DNA from: Arthrobacter alpinus
GTDB taxonomy: Bacteria; Actinomycetota; Actinomycetes; Actinomycetales; Micrococcaceae
NCBI RefSeq assembly: GCF_900105965.1
Contig: NZ_FNTV01000001.1
Span: 3,906,001-3,970,000, forward strand
DNA length: 64,000 bases
Direction of reading: 5' to 3'
The notes under the pieces were generated by a model. It ran no database searches, was not told the DNA's origin, and was given only the letters and a program-made list of their open reading frames with translations. Below are positions 53,179 to 62,833 of the stretch, piece after piece (the stretch's first letter is position 1; the number at the start of each line of letters is the position of its first letter). Position numbers and translations under genes: made by a program.

Positions 53179-54507
53179 TCACTTCCCGCCTACGGGGAGC
53201 ACGTCGATGGTGCTTGCCGCGCCTTCGAGGGTTATGACAATCCCGTTGCCGGTGGCATCCGGGTTGATCTCGGTGGTGGACTCTTCGGCGAGGGCGCCGC
53301 CGTTGTCCTTGCCGTTGACGGTCAGTGATGCAGCGGCCAATTGGCTCTTGACTGTCACGGGGATGTCCGCGGGCACTTTGAGGATGACGCTCGCTGCGAC
53401 TGCCTTGATGGGGACTTGAATGTCTTCGGTGAGGGGTGGGGTGCTCCCCAGCTGGGTCAGGTCAAAGGTGGCGCTGCCCAGCACCACGGTCCGCCCGGCC
53501 TCCGCCGCGGAACTGGTTTCCGGGGTCCAACGCACATCGTTGAAGGCGGTGACGGGTCCGGCATGCGGGGGAATGCTGAAGAGGCCGGCGAAGATCAGGG
53601 CAAAGACTGCGAATGTTCCGAGCCCGCCGGCTGAGCGTCCGCGGAAGCCTGCTGCCACGATCCCCAGTCCGGCGGTCATAGCGGCGGCGGCCGCGGCAAT
53701 AGCTGTCTCATAGCCGTTGAGGTCCCAGATATTGCTGGCATTTAGCAGCAGCACTGCGGCGCCCACAATGGCGGCCAATCCCAGGACGAGCAGACTGGCT
53801 GCGGCTCCGAGCCGCGGTGTCGTCTTGACCGGCTGGCGCTTGATGTACATCGCCGGGTTGGGCGCGAACCCGGGATTGGCTGCGAAGGGCTGGGTGGGTG
53901 CGTAGCCGGCCCCTGCATGAGAAGCAGGGTGGGAGAACGCGGCTGGTGCGGCCGGGGCGTTGGCGTAGGGGCGGGGCTGGTGCGCAGCGGTGCTTCCCTC
54001 TACGGACTTGGAGCGGGTGATGGCCCAGTAGATGAGCCAACCAATGCCGCCGATGAAGAACAGCGGCCAGGGGAACCATCCGTCGTCACCGCCAAAGATG
54101 AAGCCCTGGCCGGGGCCGAGCAGCCCGAGCAACGTCACGATGGTGGCACCCGTCATTCCGGCTGACCAGCGGCCGCGCCCCACCTCCTCGACGTGAATGC
54201 GGCCATCGGGCTCGGGCAACAGTGCCCAGGCCACGCCGTAGGCCAGAAGCCCGACGCCGAAGAACAGTGTCAGGACCACGGCAAGGCCGCGCACAATGAC
54301 GGGGTCGATCCCCCACTTGTTGGCGAGGCCACTGCAGACGCCGCCAATCCAGCGGTTGCCTCCGCGTTGGACGCCGAGGCCGCGAAGCCATTGGAAGAAT
54401 TTTGCGGACTCAGGTTCTTGGGGTGCGATGCTCGGCTCCGGGAGGGGAGCATCCGGTTCCATCGCGGGTTCGGCTGGTTGATCTGGGGTTTCATGGGAAG
54501 TGTTCAT
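53179..54507 (-). CDS. PspC-domain membrane protein
   Basis: A 442-residue protein. Residues ~48-108 form a PspC domain (WIGGVCSGLANKWGIDPVIV followed by helix LFFGVGLLAYGVAWALLP). Several more helices and a Pro/Ala-rich linker at ~170-220 follow. The C-terminal ~120 residues form an extracellular-type beta region (TVVLGSATFDLTQLG, DIPVTVKSQL), like the LiaF/toastrack modules found with PspC. It is divergent from a PspC-domain histidine kinase gene. A role in sensing envelope stress is inferred from that context. Confidence 0.85.
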   Translation of the reverse strand: MNTSHETPDQPAEPAMEPDAPLPEPSIAPQEPESAKFFQWLRGLGVQRGGNRWIGGVCSGLANKWGIDPVIVRGLAVVLTLFFGVGLLAYGVAWALLPEPDGRIHVEEVGRGRWSAGMTGATIVTLLGLLGPGQGFIFGGDDGWFPWPLFFIGGIGWLIYWAITRSKSVEGSTAAHQPRPYANAPAAPAAFSHPASHAGAGYAPTQPFAANPGFAPNPAMYIKRQPVKTTPRLGAAASLLVLGLAAIVGAAVLLLNASNIWDLNGYETAIAAAAAAMTAGLGIVAAGFRGRSAGGLGTFAVFALIFAGLFSIPPHAGPVTAFNDVRWTPETSSAAEAGRTVVLGSATFDLTQLGSTPPLTEDIQVPIKAVAASVILKVPADIPVTVKSQLAAASLTVNGKDNGGALAEESTTEINPDATGNGIVITLEGAASTIDVLPVGGK

Positions 54508-54621
54508 ACTTCAATGGTGTCGCCCGGCCGGGCTCCGTGCCATCGGGGGTGACCCTGAAAGAACCCTGAAGGATCCCCGGGAAGCACTGCGGGTGGGGCC
54601 TTATCGTGTTTGGATTGAATC

Positions 54622-55914
54622 ATGAGCGCAAAGATGTACCGATCCCAACAGCGAATTATCGCCGGGGTATGCGGTGGCCTGGCCGAACACCTTGGAATCA
54701 AGGTGGGACTCGTGCGCGCCATCATTGTCGGCACCAGCTTCTTCTTTGGCGCAGGGCTGGTCTTTTATGGCTGGTTGTGGCTGCTGGTGCCCATGGCCGG
54801 TGAGCAGCCGGCGGGAGGAAGTAAAGAGCTCGACGCCGATGGCAACCCACGGCTCAAGTTGTTTCGCCCCGCTGCGGGTGCCGAAGCCGCCACGGCTGAC
54901 AACGAGGGTTTGCAAGATGCCGCTGGGAAACAGAAGCTGTCCATTGGCTTCAAGGATGTCCTCATTGGAGGGTGCCTGGTCATCATCGCGATAGTGGTGT
55001 TCGGTCAACAGCTCGGTGGGAACCAACAGATGGGCAACCTCATTCCGCTGCTGGTCATCATCATGGGTGCTGTTTTGGCCTGGATGCAGCTGGACAACAC
55101 CCGGCGTGTGGGCCTGCTCAGCGCAGCCAGGATGAACACGCCCATGGCCCTGCTGCGTCTCGGCGGAGGTCTCGCCCTCGTCATCACGGGTGTCATTGTG
55201 ATCGTGACAGGGGCAGGATCGTGGCAGCTGATGTGGGCCTCGGTTGTAGCCTCGCTGGCTGTTCTGGCTGGCGTGGGCCTCGTGTTGGCACCGTGGGCGC
55301 TAAAGTTCTGGCGCGAGTTCCAAGACGAACGGGCAGGGCGCATCCGTGAATCCGAGCGGGCGGAAATTGCGGCCCATCTGCACGATTCGGTACTTCAAAC
55401 GCTGGCGCTGATTCAAAAGAACGCGAGCTCAGCTACGGACGTCACACGATTGGCCAGAGCCCAGGAACGGGAATTGCGTGAGTGGATTTACCAAGAGAAT
55501 GAGCGCAATTCCGGGGCGTTGGTGGAACGTGTCAAGGCCGCTTGTGCTGAGGCCGAGGACCTCTACGGCCAGGTCGTGGAGGTTGTGGCAGTAGGCGATA
55601 CCGAGCTGACAGAGCGAGGCAACGCCCTGGTCCAGGCCGTCCGCGAAGCCGTCATGAACGGGGCCCGCCACGGTGGAACCACGGTGTCGGTATACCTTGA
55701 GGCCGGGCCCAAGGGTGTGGATGTGTTTGTCAAGGACCGCGGCACGGGCTTTGATGTCAGCACGGTACCAGCGGACAGGCTGGGAGTTCGGGAGTCCGTC
55801 GTCGGACGTATGCAGCGCAACGGCGGGACCGCTGAGATCATTAGTTCAGCCGAAGGAACCGAAGTCCGGCTGCACCTGCCCATCGAAACACCCGTCACCG
55901 AGGAAGCAAAATGA
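54622..55914 (+). CDS. Sensor histidine kinase with N-terminal PspC domain
   Basis: A 430-residue membrane kinase. Residues 4-60 form a PspC domain (IIAGVCGGLAEHLGIKVGLV). Four further helices follow, and then the HisKA_3 dimerisation site ERAEIAAHLHDSVLQTLALI, with His near residue 253. The ATPase part contains AVREAVMNGARHGG (N box) and VDVFVKDRGTGFD (G1). It overlaps the LuxR response-regulator gene by 4 bases, so the two form one two-component system, probably reading envelope state through PspC. Confidence 0.92.
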   Translation: MSAKMYRSQQRIIAGVCGGLAEHLGIKVGLVRAIIVGTSFFFGAGLVFYGWLWLLVPMAGEQPAGGSKELDADGNPRLKLFRPAAGAEAATADNEGLQDAAGKQKLSIGFKDVLIGGCLVIIAIVVFGQQLGGNQQMGNLIPLLVIIMGAVLAWMQLDNTRRVGLLSAARMNTPMALLRLGGGLALVITGVIVIVTGAGSWQLMWASVVASLAVLAGVGLVLAPWALKFWREFQDERAGRIRESERAEIAAHLHDSVLQTLALIQKNASSATDVTRLARAQERELREWIYQENERNSGALVERVKAACAEAEDLYGQVVEVVAVGDTELTERGNALVQAVREAVMNGARHGGTTVSVYLEAGPKGVDVFVKDRGTGFDVSTVPADRLGVRESVVGRMQRNGGTAEIISSAEGTEVRLHLPIETPVTEEAK

Positions 55915-56567
55915 CAATGCCAGCAACGCCCATCAGGGTTGTGATTGTTGACGACCATGCCATCTTCCGGTCAGGACTCAAGGCGGACCTTGCCCAAGAT
56001 ATCGCCGTTCTCGCAGAGGCAGCCACGGTGGAGGAGGCCATCGCGGCCGTCACCGCCCAGCAACCTGATGTGGTGTTGCTGGACGTGCACCTGCCCGGCG
56101 GCCGCGGACAAGGCGGACGTGAAGTGATTGCCGGCTGCGCCGCATTGCTGAGCACCACCAAGTTTCTGGCCCTAAGCGTTTCAGACTCGGCCGAGGATGT
56201 GGTGTCCGTGATCAGGGCTGGCGCCCGGGGCTACGTCACAAAGTCCATTTCGGGAGCAGAAATATCAGATGCGGTCCGCCGTGTTGCCGGCGGTGACGCC
56301 GTGTTTTCGCCCAGGCTGGCCGGCTTCGTCCTGGACGCCTTCGGCACGGCAGAAGTCGCCGTGGAGGACGAGCTCGACAAGCTCTCGGCCCGCGAGCTGG
56401 AGGTCATGCGCTTGATTGCCCGCGGCTACTCCTACAAGGAGGTGGCCAAGGCCCTGTTCATCTCCATCAAGACCGTGGAAACTCACGTCTCGGCGGTCCT
56501 GCGCAAGCTGCAGCTGTCCTCCCGCCACGAACTCACCCGCTGGGCTGTAGACCGCCGCCTGCTGTAG
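55911..56567 (+). CDS. LuxR/NarL-family response regulator
   Basis: A 218-residue regulator partnered with the PspC kinase. The receiver begins VVIVDDHAIFRSGLKADLAQ; the phospho-acceptor Asp is in VVLLDVHLPGG near residue 60, followed by the conserved Lys in GYVTKSISGAEIS. The C-terminal LuxR helix-turn-helix reads LSARELEVMRLIARGYSYKE and IKTVETHVSAVLRKL. It probably controls the divergent PspC gene, which is not shown by sequence alone. Confidence 0.94.
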   Translation: MTMPATPIRVVIVDDHAIFRSGLKADLAQDIAVLAEAATVEEAIAAVTAQQPDVVLLDVHLPGGRGQGGREVIAGCAALLSTTKFLALSVSDSAEDVVSVIRAGARGYVTKSISGAEISDAVRRVAGGDAVFSPRLAGFVLDAFGTAEVAVEDELDKLSARELEVMRLIARGYSYKEVAKALFISIKTVETHVSAVLRKLQLSSRHELTRWAVDRRLL

Positions 56568-56582
56568 GGGGATCCGTGAAAT

Positions 56583-56708
56583 TATGCGCCGAACCCGCCG
56601 CCAGTTCTGCGCATAGCGTCGGCCGACTGCCACTATGCGCGGTGCCCAGCGCGAGTTGTGCGCATAAACACTTATGCGCACAACCCGAAACGAGTTGTGC
56701 GCATAAGT
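56583..56708. repeat. Cluster of three REP-like palindromes (TATGCGC...GCGCATA)
   Basis: Three inverted repeats share a TATGCGC/GCGCATA core: 56583-56615, 56634-56666 and 56670-56708. The last has perfect 15-bp arms (ACTTATGCGCACAAC) and loop CCGAAACGA. They lie between convergent genes. Similar elements are expected elsewhere in the genome; a role in ending transcription is inferred. Confidence 0.7.
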
Positions 56709-56724
56709 TCAGGGCTTGCTTGGA

Positions 56725-57957
56725 TTATTTGGCGGAGCCCAGGAATTCCTGCAAGCGGCCAACGCCCACGGCCAGGTCGTCGTCGCCCAGCGCGTAGGAC
56801 AGGCGCAGGTAGCCGCTGGGGCCGAAGGCTTCGCCGGGAACAACGGCAACTTCAGCCTTTTCCAGGATCAACGCAGCCAGTTCCGCAGAGGTGGCCGGAC
56901 GTATCCCGCCGATTTCGCGTCCCAAGAGTCCACGAACATCTGCATAGGCGTAAAAGGCGCCGTGCGGGGTGGGGCATTCGACGCCGTCGATCGAGTTCAG
57001 CGCGGCAACCATAGCCTTGCGTCGTCGGTCGAAGGCGACCTTCATCTCATCCACTGCTGTCAGCGGACCGGCAACGGCTGCCAGGGCAGCCATCTGTGAG
57101 ACGTTGGAAACGTTGGAGGTTGCGTGCGACTGAAGGTTCGTGGCGGCCTTGGTCACATCCAGGGGCGCGATCATCCATCCCACGCGCCAGCCTGTCATGG
57201 CGTAAGTCTTGGCAACGCCGTTGAGGATCACAACCTTGTCGCCGAGCTCCGGTACAGCCGTGGCAATCGAGGTGAAGGGCACGCCGTCGTAGGTGAGGTG
57301 CTCGTAGATTTCATCCGTGATGACCCAAAGGCCCTTGGATGCGGCCCACAACCCAATTCCGCGCGTCTGCTCGGGTGAGTACACGGCGCCCGTGGGGTTG
57401 GAGGGGGATACGAAGAGCAGCACCTTGGTGCGCGGTGTCACGGCAGCCTCAAGCTGTTCAATCGTGACCATGTAGCCCTGCTCGGGCCCGGCAAATACCT
57501 CAACCGGAACGCCTCCGGCCAGGCGGATGGCCTCCGGGTAGGTGGTCCAGAAAGGAGCGGGAACGATGACCTCATCTCCCGGATCAAGCAGTGTCGCGAA
57601 AGATTCGTAGACTGCCTGCTTGCCACCATTGGTCACAAGAACCTGGGCGGGGTCCACAGCGTACCCGGAGTCCCGCAGGGTCTTGGCGGCGATGGCACTG
57701 CGCAGCTCGGGCAAACCTGCTGCGGGCGAGTAGCGGTGGAACTTGGGCTGACGGGCTGCGTCAATTGCCGCCTCAACAATGTAGTCAGGGGTTGGGAAAT
57801 CCGGCTCGCCGGCTCCGAAACCAATGACCGGGCGCCCGGCAGCCTTCAAGGCCTTAGCTTTGGCATCAACGGCCAGGGTTGCGGATTCGGCAATCGCGGA
57901 GATCCTTGCGGATACGCGGCGCACGGAGGCTTGGTCAACTGTCAAGTCGGCAGACAT
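56725..57957 (-). CDS. Pyridoxal-phosphate aminotransferase, AspC-like (aspartate aminotransferase family)
   Basis: A 410-residue class I aminotransferase. [20 protein letters not shown] is near the N terminus; the PLP Lys is in [19 protein letters not shown] near residue 240, and [10 protein letters not shown] lies in the middle. The C-terminal Arg for the substrate carboxylate is in GYLRLSYA. Aspartate/2-oxoglutarate transamination is the likeliest role, but a related amino acid is possible. The ATG at 57957 is used. The gene points away from the secE-nusG block. Confidence 0.88.
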   Translation of the reverse strand: MSADLTVDQASVRRVSARISAIAESATLAVDAKAKALKAAGRPVIGFGAGEPDFPTPDYIVEAAIDAARQPKFHRYSPAAGLPELRSAIAAKTLRDSGYAVDPAQVLVTNGGKQAVYESFATLLDPGDEVIVPAPFWTTYPEAIRLAGGVPVEVFAGPEQGYMVTIEQLEAAVTPRTKVLLFVSPSNPTGAVYSPEQTRGIGLWAASKGLWVITDEIYEHLTYDGVPFTSIATAVPELGDKVVILNGVAKTYAMTGWRVGWMIAPLDVTKAATNLQSHATSNVSNVSQMAALAAVAGPLTAVDEMKVAFDRRRKAMVAALNSIDGVECPTPHGAFYAYADVRGLLGREIGGIRPATSAELAALILEKAEVAVVPGEAFGPSGYLRLSYALGDDDLAVGVGRLQEFLGSAK

Positions 57958-58210
57958 CAGCAATCTTTCTTTGGTGGGAGGCCCAAAATACTTTCATCGT
58001 CAGTAACTACTTTAGGGGCATCGCGTGCTCGGTTCGACTAACGCCCATTGAATGCGTAGAATGGTTAACCGGTGTTCAAACACCATGATGGTTCACGCCT
58101 TCAAGCCGGTTTGGAATCACGGCCTTGAGACTGTAAGTTATTCATGGTTTACAAACACCGAGTGGATCTGGAAGCACAAGAAGTTCTCTCGTTTTGTGCG
58201 TAATTTCCAA

Positions 58211-58283
58211 AGGGTAGTGGCGCAATTGGTAGCGCAGCGGTCTCCAAAACCGCAGGTTGCAGGTTCGAGTCCTGTCTGCCCTG
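58211..58283 (+). tRNA. tRNA-Trp (CCA anticodon)
   Basis: The acceptor arm is AGGGTAG/CTGCCCT, the D arm GCGC/GCGC, the anticodon stem GCGGT/ACCGC with loop CTCCAAA (CCA), and the T arm GCAGG/CCTGT. The gene is 73 nt without encoded CCA. It precedes secE, as in many actinobacteria. Confidence 0.95.
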
Positions 58284-58396
58284 CGCATAAGCACAGCAAT
58301 TTTGCACGGTGATTTGTGCAGTCAAAGCTTGCTTAAGCGAATAGTTTGCACATCGCACGGTCCGAATCCACGGATCTGCGCGGATTCCAACTAATG

Positions 58397-58687
58397 ATGA
58401 GTGAGGCACTGGTGACCGAAACTGCGGCAAGCAGCTCCAAGGGCCCGGCCAAGAAGGCGACAAAACCCGGCAAGCCCGGAATTTTTAGCCGGATTGCACT
58501 CTTCCTTCGCCAAGTAATTGGCGAACTGAAGAAGGTTGTCACCCCCACTCGCAAAGAGTTGATCAACATGACCGCCGTTGTGCTGGTATTCGTTGTAATC
58601 ATGATGGGCATTGTGACCGTCTTGGATTTGGGCTTCGGCAACGCCGTTCTCTGGATCTTCGGTGGAAACATCAACATCGAGCAGTAA
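58397..58687 (+). CDS. secE: Preprotein translocase subunit SecE
   Basis: A 96-residue single-spanning subunit of the SecYEG channel. A basic, Lys/Pro-rich N terminus (SSSKGPAKKATKPGKPG) leads to RQVIGELKKVVTPTRKEL, the amphipathic SecE signature, then a hydrophobic helix (TAVVLVFVVIMMGIVTVL). ATG 58394/58397 and GTG 58412 are possible starts; the GTG has GAGG 5 bases upstream and may be the real one. It opens the secE-nusG-rplK-rplA block. Confidence 0.9.
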   Translation: MSEALVTETAASSSKGPAKKATKPGKPGIFSRIALFLRQVIGELKKVVTPTRKELINMTAVVLVFVVIMMGIVTVLDLGFGNAVLWIFGGNINIEQ

Positions 58688-58690
58688 AAC

Positions 58691-58741
58691 GCTCAACTTG
58701 GCCGACCCCGCCGAAAACTTCGGCATTGGGTCGGTTTGAGC
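58691..58741 (+). other. Two-tier hairpin between secE and nusG
   Basis: GCTCAA/TTGAGC, GCCGACCC/GGGTCGGT and CCGAA/TTCGG stack into one long stem with internal bulges. There is no U-tract, so it may set relative expression or RNA processing instead of ending transcription. Confidence 0.45.
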
Positions 58742-58774
58742 CATTTAAGAACGCACAAGGAAAGCAGGAAATTC

Positions 58775-59572
58775 GTGTCTGAGCTGGAGCCCGAGGCAAC
58801 ATACAGTGAGCAGGACCAGGACACTGTGGTTGCTGATGCTGCCATCAATGCCGACCTTGATGCATCCGATGACACCATCGAAGCAGTCGAAGCTGAAGAA
58901 GCAGTAGCTGCCGATGAGCGCGAAGATGCCTCCGAGGCTGACGCCGTCGCCGAATCTGCCGAGCCTGACGTTGATCCCGCCGAGGAATTCAAGGCCAAGC
59001 TGCGCCGCCAGGAGGGTGACTGGTACGTCATTCACTCCTACGCCGGTTACGAAAACCGCGTCAAGGTAAACCTTGAGTCACGCAGCCAGACGTTGAACAT
59101 GGAAGATTTCATCTTCGAGATTCAGGTCCCCATGGAAGAAGTCGTGGAGATCAAGAATGCCCAGCGCAAGGTCGTCAACCGCGTTCGCATTCCCGGCTAC
59201 GTTCTTGTCCGCATGGATCTGACCGACGCATCATGGGGCGTTGTTCGCCACACCCCCGGTGTTACAGGCTTCGTTGGCAACGCCCACAACCCTGTTCCGC
59301 TGCGCCTGGAGGAAGTCTTCTCCATGCTCGCCCCGATCTTCGAGGAGCAGCAGGCAGAAGAGACCGGCGTTCCGCTGCGTCACGATCCGCTCGACGCCGA
59401 GATCGACTTTGAAGTTGGCGAAGCCGTCATCGTCAAGGATGGTCCGTTCGAGGGACTGTCCGCATCGATCTCCGAGATCAAGCCCGAAGCTGCACAGCTC
59501 GTTGTCTTGGTTTCCATCTTCGAGCGTGAAACCCCCGTCACCCTCGCATTCAACCAGGTCAGCAAGATCTAG
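58775..59572 (+). CDS. nusG: Transcription termination/antitermination factor NusG
   Basis: A 265-residue transcription factor. An acidic N-terminal extension of about 80 residues, common in actinobacteria, precedes the NGN domain ([20 protein letters not shown] and [11 protein letters not shown]). The C terminus is a KOW domain ([20 protein letters not shown]). The GTG at 58775 has AGGAA 6 bases upstream; the frame runs further back without a start signal. NusG couples polymerase pausing, Rho and the ribosome. Confidence 0.94.
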   Translation: MSELEPEATYSEQDQDTVVADAAINADLDASDDTIEAVEAEEAVAADEREDASEADAVAESAEPDVDPAEEFKAKLRRQEGDWYVIHSYAGYENRVKVNLESRSQTLNMEDFIFEIQVPMEEVVEIKNAQRKVVNRVRIPGYVLVRMDLTDASWGVVRHTPGVTGFVGNAHNPVPLRLEEVFSMLAPIFEEQQAEETGVPLRHDPLDAEIDFEVGEAVIVKDGPFEGLSASISEIKPEAAQLVVLVSIFERETPVTLAFNQVSKI

Positions 59573-59700
59573 TTGCCCACAATTTTCGTTCCGCAAGAGC
59601 GTGCTTAGCTCCTGCGAAACGTTCGGCCGGACGCCATTCGGCCAACCACCTTGGACGCGCTCCGTCGTCCTAGGAAAGATATTGAGAGAAGGACCCTACA

Positions 59701-60132
59701 TTGGCTCCCAAGAAGAAGGTCACCGGCCTTATCAAGCTGCAGATCCAGGCAGGCGCCGCTAACCCGGCACCGCCCATCGGTCCGGCACTTGGTCAGCACG
59801 GCGTCAACATCATGGAATTCTGCAAGGCGTACAACGCTGCAACGGAATCCCAGCGCGGAAACGTCATCCCCGTTGAAATCACGGTTTACGAAGACCGAAC
59901 ATTTACGTTCATCACCAAGACCCCGCCGGCTGCAGAGCTCATCAAGAAGGCTGCAGGCGTTGCCAAGGGTTCAGCTACCCCGCACACCGTCAAGGTTGCT
60001 CAGCTGACCAAGGCCCAGGTTACCGAGATCGCCACCCAGAAGATGGTTGACCTCAACGCCACGAGCATCGAAGGCGCCGAGAAGATCATCGCCGGTACCG
60101 CTCGTTCCATGGGTATCACGGTCGAGGCTTAA
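59701..60132 (+). CDS. rplK: 50S ribosomal protein L11
   Basis: A 143-residue ribosomal protein that binds 23S rRNA at the GTPase centre. It shows [20 protein letters not shown] and the C-terminal RNA-binding domain ([18 protein letters not shown]). It starts at TTG 59701, with AGAAGGA upstream; the rare start is supported by the conserved N terminus APKKKVTG. It lies between nusG and rplA, with about 130 bases before it that hold no gene. Confidence 0.95.
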   Translation: MAPKKKVTGLIKLQIQAGAANPAPPIGPALGQHGVNIMEFCKAYNAATESQRGNVIPVEITVYEDRTFTFITKTPPAAELIKKAAGVAKGSATPHTVKVAQLTKAQVTEIATQKMVDLNATSIEGAEKIIAGTARSMGITVEA

Positions 60133-60144
60133 GCCTATTCCACC

Positions 60145-60169
60145 CCGGTGGTCACGCCTGTCGAGACCG
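60145..60169. repeat. Interspersed repeat copy 2
   Basis: CCGGTGGTCACGCCTGTC continues into GAGACCG and matches the copy at 23888 at 22 of 25 bases. It lies in the rplK-rplA spacer. Confidence 0.6.
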
Positions 60170-60290
60170 CCAGTTACACCAAATTCATCAAGAACGACGC
60201 CGGGTCACTCACTTCGAGTGGGTTGCGGCGTACGTAGTGGCAGGGCCCGCGCGGTCCTAACGACCACAACTGCACAAGGAGAAACGCAGC

Positions 60291-60998
60291 ATGGCAAAGC
60301 GCAGTAAAGCATATGAGGCAGCTCAGGCCAAGATCGATGCGGAGAACGTATACGCACCCTTCGACGCCATCAAGCTCGCCAAGGACACCAACCCGTCCAA
60401 GTTCGACGCTACCGTTGAGGTTGCCTTCCGCTTGGGTGTAGACCCTCGCAAGGCTGACCAGATGATCCGCGGAACGGTTAACCTGCCTCACGGTACCGGT
60501 AAGACCGCCCGCGTTCTGGTTTTCGCAACGGGTGAGCGTGCCGAGGCTGCAATCGCAGCCGGCGCCGACTTCGTTGGCACCGACGACCTGATCGAAAAGA
60601 TCCAGGGCGGCTGGACCGACTTCGACGCAGCCGTGGCTACACCTGACCTCATGGGTAAGGTTGGTCGTTTGGGTAAGGTTTTGGGTCCTCGTAACCTGAT
60701 GCCGAACCCGAAGACCGGTACCGTCACCAACGACGTTGCCAAGGCTGTTAATGACATCAAGGGTGGAAAGGTTGACTTCCGCGTCGACAAGCACTCCAAC
60801 CTTCACTTCATCATCGGCAAGGTTTCCTTCGACGCCGTCAAGCTGGCCGAGAACTACGCAGCCGTTCTGGAAGAGGTGCTTCGTTTGAAGCCGTCCGCTT
60901 CCAAGGGCCGTTACCTGCAGAAGGCCACCGTCTCCACGACGTTCGGCCCGGGTATTGCTGTAGACGCTGCAGCAACCAAGGTTGTTATCGAGGCTTAG
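60291..60998 (+). CDS. rplA: 50S ribosomal protein L1
   Basis: A 235-residue protein that binds 23S rRNA near the E site and, in other bacteria, represses its own mRNA. It contains [20 protein letters not shown] and [20 protein letters not shown] near residue 122. AAGGAG precedes the ATG. A strong terminator follows at 61016. Confidence 0.96.
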   Translation: MAKRSKAYEAAQAKIDAENVYAPFDAIKLAKDTNPSKFDATVEVAFRLGVDPRKADQMIRGTVNLPHGTGKTARVLVFATGERAEAAIAAGADFVGTDDLIEKIQGGWTDFDAAVATPDLMGKVGRLGKVLGPRNLMPNPKTGTVTNDVAKAVNDIKGGKVDFRVDKHSNLHFIIGKVSFDAVKLAENYAAVLEEVLRLKPSASKGRYLQKATVSTTFGPGIAVDAAATKVVIEA

Positions 60999-61015
60999 TC
61001 CTTAAGGACTGATTC

Positions 61016-61059
61016 GGGAGGGTCGTTGCAGCGGTTGCTGCAGCGGCCCTCCCTTTTTT
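61016..61059 (+). terminator. Terminator after rplA
   Basis: GGGAGGG pairs with CCCTCCC over an inner GTTGCAGC/GCTGCAGC stem, and TTTTTT follows. It closes the rplK-rplA transcript. Confidence 0.92.
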
Positions 61060-61155
61060 GTATGCTGAAGGATAACGCACACCGCCGATTCCGGCTCGTG
61101 CCCTCCAGCGCAGGATGTTGTTTCTGCGCACCATCGTTTTTTAGGGAGTAACCGT

Positions 61156-61719
61156 ATGGAAGTTAGGATCCGCCAAGCCGGCGCCATTGACGCAACAGCC
61201 TTGGCCGAACTGGCAGCCATCACGTTTCCCCTGGCTTCTCCTGCGGACAGCCCGGAAGAGGACGTGAGCGCTTTTATTGCTGCCAATCTCGGGGCCGCTT
61301 CATTCCTGAAGTATCTGTCCGACTCCCAGCGGGTGTTGTTTGTGGCCGAAGAAGTTAGCGGCGACCTCGCGGGTCGTCTGGTGGCCTATGCGATGCTCGT
61401 CGATGCGCCGCCGTCGGACCCTGACGTGGCCAGTGTGGTGACACACTCGGACGCCGTCGAACTGAGCAAATGTTATGCGCATCCTGCCGTCCATGGTGGG
61501 GGAGTGGCGGCCAAGATCATGCGGGCCAGCCTGGCTTGGGTGGCACAACACGGCAACCGGACCACGTGGCTGGGAGTGAACAATGAGAATGTTCGAGCCC
61601 AAACTTTCTACGGCAAGCACGGGTTCAGCATTGCAGGAACCAGAAGTTTTCAATTGGGGACGAGGGTCGAGCATGACTTTGTCATGGTGCGGCCTCCAGG
61701 AAAGACGATCACGGGGTAA
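61156..61719 (+). CDS. GNAT-family N-acetyltransferase
   Basis: A 187-residue single-domain acetyltransferase. LSKCYAHPAVHGGGVAAKIM near residue 112 carries the acetyl-CoA loop, and TWLGVNNENVRAQTFYGKHG matches the C-terminal GNAT strand-helix. The substrate is unknown. The ATG at 61156 has GGAG 6 bases before it. A second GNAT gene starts 7 bases after its stop, so the two are likely one operon between rplA and rplJ. Confidence 0.87.
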   Translation: MEVRIRQAGAIDATALAELAAITFPLASPADSPEEDVSAFIAANLGAASFLKYLSDSQRVLFVAEEVSGDLAGRLVAYAMLVDAPPSDPDVASVVTHSDAVELSKCYAHPAVHGGGVAAKIMRASLAWVAQHGNRTTWLGVNNENVRAQTFYGKHGFSIAGTRSFQLGTRVEHDFVMVRPPGKTITG

Positions 61720-61726
61720 TCGAGAT

Positions 61727-62833
61727 ATGACTGAAGCTACCATCGAGCAACTGCGAATTCCCGAGACCCTTGACGGCGAACTGGCCCACGATTTCCTCCA
61801 AGCGGTTGAAGTTTCACGCCAGGTGCGTGTCCATACGTGGGGCAATGACAAGCTCGCCTACACGGCCGAAGAGTTGTTTGCCCAATGCCACGATCCCTTT
61901 GAATGGAACGTGGTGTTGGTTGCCCGGCAGGACGGCAGCATAGTTGGTCGTGCCGGGATCGTCCTGCCGTTGGACGACAATACCGAACTCGCCTACGTGA
62001 CACTTGACGTGCTGCCGACCGCATCTGGTGCGGGTCTTGGCCGGAAGCTCCTTGAGGCGGCGGAGACTTTTGTGAGGGGCGAGAATCGCAAGATCGTCAT
62101 GGTTGAAACCAACCATCCGGCGGCCACCCTCGCTGATGCCGAGAGTGAGCAAATCCCAGCCTCCCAGGGAAGCGGAACCCTGCCGCTGAGCAGCAGGGAA
62201 GCCCGCTTCGCGTACAGCGCCGGCTATGAATTGGAACGAGTGGAACAATTTAGTGCCTGTGCACTTCCTCTTGATGCGGCTCTGGTTGCCAAGCTGAGCC
62301 AACAGGCCGCGGCGACACACAAGTCCTCGTATGCGGTCCACCAATGGATGGACACGTGCCCGGAGGAGTGGGAACACGACTTTGTCCGGCTGGAACGAGA
62401 CCTGGTGGATGGCAAGCCGGCCGACGACGACGACGACGGCAACGGTGATGCCCAGGAGCCGTGGGATGTGGCCCAGCTACGCGAAACCGAGGAACTCTCC
62501 GCCCTGACCGGCCGGCGAACCCTGGTCAGCGCCGCCGAGGATCTCCAGACCGGTGCCCTGGTGGGCTTCACCTCTATTTCTGTGCTTGGCAAGCGCCAAG
62601 ATGTAGCGTTCCAGGATGACACGGTGGTTGAGCCCGCTCACAAGGGCCGGGACGTCGGACTGCTCATCAAGGTCGCCAACATGGAGGCTTTGATGCGTGA
62701 ATTCCCGCAAGCCGGATCAATCTTCACGTGGAATGCGCCCGAGAACTCCTACATGCTCACGGTTAACGCCCAGCTCGGTTACGTCAGCGCCGGAATGACA
62801 GGGCAGTGGCGCAAGGACTTCAACGCCCTATAG
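61727..62833 (+). CDS. Two-domain GNAT-family N-acetyltransferase
   Basis: A 368-residue protein with two GNAT-like folds. The first has YVTLDVLPTASGAGLGRKLL near residue 90; the second contains DDTVVEPAHKGRDVGLLIKV near 295. A short acidic run, ADDDDDGNG, lies at about 226-235. The start at 61727 (MTEATIE) follows the first GNAT gene by 7 bases; a longer frame from 61583 overlaps that gene and is rejected. It may modify an antibiotic, metabolite or protein; none can be named. Confidence 0.87.
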   Translation: MTEATIEQLRIPETLDGELAHDFLQAVEVSRQVRVHTWGNDKLAYTAEELFAQCHDPFEWNVVLVARQDGSIVGRAGIVLPLDDNTELAYVTLDVLPTASGAGLGRKLLEAAETFVRGENRKIVMVETNHPAATLADAESEQIPASQGSGTLPLSSREARFAYSAGYELERVEQFSACALPLDAALVAKLSQQAAATHKSSYAVHQWMDTCPEEWEHDFVRLERDLVDGKPADDDDDGNGDAQEPWDVAQLRETEELSALTGRRTLVSAAEDLQTGALVGFTSISVLGKRQDVAFQDDTVVEPAHKGRDVGLLIKVANMEALMREFPQAGSIFTWNAPENSYMLTVNAQLGYVSAGMTGQWRKDFNAL

